Assembly (NCBI GenBank): GCA_003246505.1
Contig: QKAI01000523.1
Location: 1 to 15,701 of the forward strand
Length of the DNA: 15,701 bases
Origin: Spirochaetaceae bacterium
GTDB taxonomy: Bacteria > Spirochaetota > Spirochaetia > DSM-2461
Direction of reading: 5' to 3'
In this document: positions 13,309 through 15,701 of the stretch, piece by piece
Numbering within the stretch: position 1 is the stretch's first letter
Layout: each line of letters starts with the position of its first letter
Program-made: the position numbers and the translations under genes
The notes under the pieces: generated by a model
What the model was told of the DNA's origin: nothing
Databases searched by the model: none
Seen by the model: only the letters and a program-made list of their open reading frames with translations

Positions 13309-15701
13309 GAAGCACTTCTATCAGATTCTGCTTCTCTCTATTCTCATTTTTTTCCTGGGAATTATCTATCTTCCCATACGGGTGGCCCTGTTTTCCGAAC
13401 TTGAAAATATGAAAGTCCGGGTCATCGGGGGATGGGAGGAAACACATCATCTGAAAGTCAGATACAGAACAATTTCCCCAACCATAATCAATTCCCTGCG
13501 CATCAGGGATTTTTCCCTGTCCGGAGACGGGAACGATTCCCGTAACTTCTCACTCAGCTCCTCAAGTATCTCCCTCTTCTACAGGATCAATCTCCTGAGC
13601 AGGGGTAGTGCAAAGATAGACCTTAGCCGGGTTATCATCAAGCGAGGGGATATTTATCTAATCCTCCCCGGGAGTGATTCCCCCTCTCAGCCCCTGGATA
13701 TCAGTGCCCTTACTGCCGGGTTATCCGAATATTTGGAGCGTTATTTCCCTTCCGGTACGGTGGAGTTGAGGGATGTGGATGTGCACCTTTCCCACGGAGA
13801 TGACAGGCTGGTCTGGACGATAGACCAGCTCCGGTTTAATAAGCAGGAAGAAAATATCCAGATCACACACCGGGGATCTCTTATTCTGAACGATCAGTTG
13901 ACCACGGGGATCTCCCTGCACGGGTCCCTTTCCTCCCGACTTGATTCAACGAATATTCTCGTGGAATTATCACGCTTTCATTCGCCCTATGTCGTATTCG
14001 AACGTCTTGAATTTCAGGTGGCCTATAACGCAGAACAGATAAGGGTAAGCAAGGTTAATGATAAATTTCCCGTGGATATAGCCCTTCAGGGTGAGGGTGA
14101 CCGGTGGGATTTATCCTTCCATGCGGAAGATTTCACACCCTCTCAGATTGTTATGCCCGGAGAAAAGATCAGCCGCTTCGGAGAGTTCTTTGATCTGACC
14201 ATTAACGGTTCCCTCTCCGGTGCCCTATGGGGAAAGAGGGGGGATTACCATATAGACTACGACTCCCGCCTCCAACTCGAAGGTTCGGGAGAGACAATCC
14301 GGGAGAAACTGGGGGGAGAATCCCTCCTGACCCTTAATCTGAAAGGTTCCGACGGGATATTGGATTCCGAAGAAGTATCCCTCAATTCTCCCCGGGGATT
14401 TATTTCATATAAGGGGAATCTGGAGATTGAAGACAGGAAAGCTTCCGGAACACTGCTATTGGATGATCTCTCCCTGGGGGAAAAGAAGCTCCATTCCCGA
14501 TGGCGGTTGGAATCGGAGGGACAGCCCTTTTCCATCGCTTCGGAGAGACTTATCCTGGGGAGTGAGGACCTGGGGCAGATCATCCTGGTCGGAGAAACGG
14601 ATTGGGAAGAGAAGTCCCTGTTGGCGAATCTTCTTTACCGGGGAGATATGGCGGGGGGAATTGCCATGGATATTTTCGCCCGGATGGACAGGAAGTTGAC
14701 ACTCCAGTTATGGTATGAGCTGAACGATTTCTCCCTGGAGAAGGGGCTGAGGAATTTTCTATCAATCGGGCCGTCCATGGATCAGACCATTGAGAGGTTG
14801 CGACTGAGCCGTCTTGATTCCCAGGGGTACGGAGAATGGAAAGAAGGCAAGCCCTCTCTCAGAATCGATTCTCTGAATGTTCATGACCCCCTTTACAGCT
14901 GTTCTATACAGGGATACGGCAACGGGAATAAGCTTATCCTGTCCAGGATAGATTGGGAAAGTGAGGACTGGAAAGGTTTCGGATCCCTTCAGGGAACTAT
15001 TGGCGAAATCAGTCAGTTCCAAAGCCGCTTCTCCCTTAACGGCAATGATTATGATATGGACATTGACTGGGACAATACACTGGGGACAATTAAAATTTCC
15101 GGTTCATACGGACTTGAGGGGGACCTTCGTTTCCAGGGAGGGAATGCACTGAACCTCAGGCTGACGTCCTCCGGGCTTCCCCTGGAATGGAAAGGAACGG
15201 CTCTGACGGCGAATCTGAATCTGTCAGGATATTTCTCCCAGGACAGGAGAGCCCTCAATCTGCATAACAACAGCATCCTTTTCGAAAACAGTTCCCTTGT
15301 ATATCCGGGGGAACTAACCGTCAGCGGTATCTTTGAAGGGGAATCACTTCATCTGAGCAGGGTAGAATGGTCCGATGACTTTTCCCATTACCGTGGCACC
15401 GGTGATTTTCTCCTGCCCCTGGATGACAGGGCGCTCTTTAACGGATGGATGACTCTTCTCTCCGACAGGGAAGAAAATATTAAACTTGTCTTCTACAGGG
15501 ACGGGGGAAAATATAACGGGTACGGGGAATGGGAGAATTTCATCGTAGACCGGATCAGGCCTTTGAAGCAGAGCGGCCGCCTGTCCGCCCGAATTCAGGG
15601 TAGGGACTTTCTGGGAGAACCCCAGCTTGACGGAGAAATACGGGGAAGTCTGATGGACTGGGGGGAGCTGACCAGTCTTTTTTCTCTGAATAATGAAAAA
15701 C
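13301..15701 (+). CDS. AsmA/TamB-like envelope protein, 3' end beyond window
   Basis: The frame is open for 800 codons from a GTG at 13301 to the window edge without a stop. One N-terminal membrane anchor (about 8-27) precedes a long, low-complexity-free region of alternating short hydrophobic strands and polar turns. The early segment LSSSSISLFYRINLLSRG, then KIDLSRVIIKRGDIYLIL (about 85-122), has the AsmA/TamB N-terminal pattern of strand, basic loop, strand, and SGTVELRDVDVHLSH (151-165) repeats it. Only one cysteine (in YSCSI) appears in the visible part. Members are inner-membrane-anchored beta-rich groove proteins that span the periplasm and move phospholipids or assist outer-membrane assembly. 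The TamB C-terminal domain (DUF490) lies outside the window, so TamB versus another AsmA-like type is undecided. GGAGAG just before the GTG is a good ribosome-binding site; the start overlaps the TonB-like gene by 8 bases. Confidence 0.75.
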   Translation, partial: MNRKHFYQILLLSILIFFLGIIYLPIRVALFSELENMKVRVIGGWEETHHLKVRYRTISPTIINSLRIRDFSLSGDGNDSRNFSLSSSSISLFYRINLLSRGSAKIDLSRVIIKRGDIYLILPGSDSPSQPLDISALTAGLSEYLERYFPSGTVELRDVDVHLSHGDDRLVWTIDQLRFNKQEENIQITHRGSLILNDQLTTGISLHGSLSSRLDSTNILVELSRFHSPYVVFERLEFQVAYNAEQIRVSKVNDKFPVDIALQGEGDRWDLSFHAEDFTPSQIVMPGEKISRFGEFFDLTINGSLSGALWGKRGDYHIDYDSRLQLEGSGETIREKLGGESLLTLNLKGSDGILDSEEVSLNSPRGFISYKGNLEIEDRKASGTLLLDDLSLGEKKLHSRWRLESEGQPFSIASERLILGSEDLGQIILVGETDWEEKSLLANLLYRGDMAGGIAMDIFARMDRKLTLQLWYELNDFSLEKGLRNFLSIGPSMDQTIERLRLSRLDSQGYGEWKEGKPSLRIDSLNVHDPLYSCSIQGYGNGNKLILSRIDWESEDWKGFGSLQGTIGEISQFQSRFSLNGNDYDMDIDWDNTLGTIKISGSYGLEGDLRFQGGNALNLRLTSSGLPLEWKGTALTANLNLSGYFSQDRRALNLHNNSILFENSSLVYPGELTVSGIFEGESLHLSRVEWSDDFSHYRGTGDFLLPLDDRALFNGWMTLLSDREENIKLVFYRDGGKYNGYGEWENFIVDRIRPLKQSGRLSARIQGRDFLGEPQLDGEIRGSLMDWGELTSLFSLNNEK

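Noticed and set aside
14427..15276. Small frames in both directions in the last 1.3 kb
   Set aside because: They lie inside the continuous 800-codon AsmA/TamB-like frame and carry no motifs.

Overview
The window holds a compact, moderately GC-rich bacterial chromosome segment with almost no non-coding DNA: 15 protein genes (two cut by the window edges), no RNA genes, no mobile elements, no CRISPR array. The ExbB/ExbD/TonB-like set and an AsmA/TamB-like protein indicate a diderm (outer-membrane) bacterium. The gene set and protein style suggest a free-living spirochaete (Spirochaetota), but that placement is an impression from memory of family sequences and was not tested.

Layout. (1) Positions 1-3482, minus strand: one probable operon read right to left, a DUF2161 PD-(D/E)XK-like protein, murB (peptidoglycan precursor synthesis), mgtE (Mg2+ channel) and a GSCFA-family protein whose 3' end lies outside the window. 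(2) 3483-3599: divergent intergenic region with a candidate gpmI promoter and a leader hairpin. (3) 3600-5300: monocistronic gpmI, closed by a strong intrinsic terminator. (4) 5374-6525: a seven-helix membrane diguanylate cyclase with a TTG start. (5) 6595-10463: yebC-ruvC-ruvA-ruvB-queA, tightly packed with overlaps; a promoter with a perfect -35 box overlaps the stop codon of the preceding gene. This unit couples a translation/regulatory factor, the Holliday-junction machinery and tRNA queuosine synthesis. (6) 10476-11081, minus strand: an exported, extremely Tyr-rich protein of unknown function. (7) 11182-15701 and beyond: a small exported protein, then exbB, exbD, a TonB-like protein and a very long AsmA/TamB-like protein that runs off the right edge.

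The most interesting part is region 7. A complete proton-motive-force motor (ExbB, ExbD, TonB-like transducer) is translationally coupled to a predicted inner-membrane-anchored, beta-rich envelope-spanning protein of the lipid-transfer type, and no TonB-dependent receptor is seen. The simplest hypothesis is that the motor energises or opens the lipid bridge. The operon's first gene may be read from a leaderless mRNA, because a perfect extended -10 box lies 9 bases before its ATG. A palindrome over an upstream -10 box suggests a repressor site shared with the divergent Tyr-rich gene.
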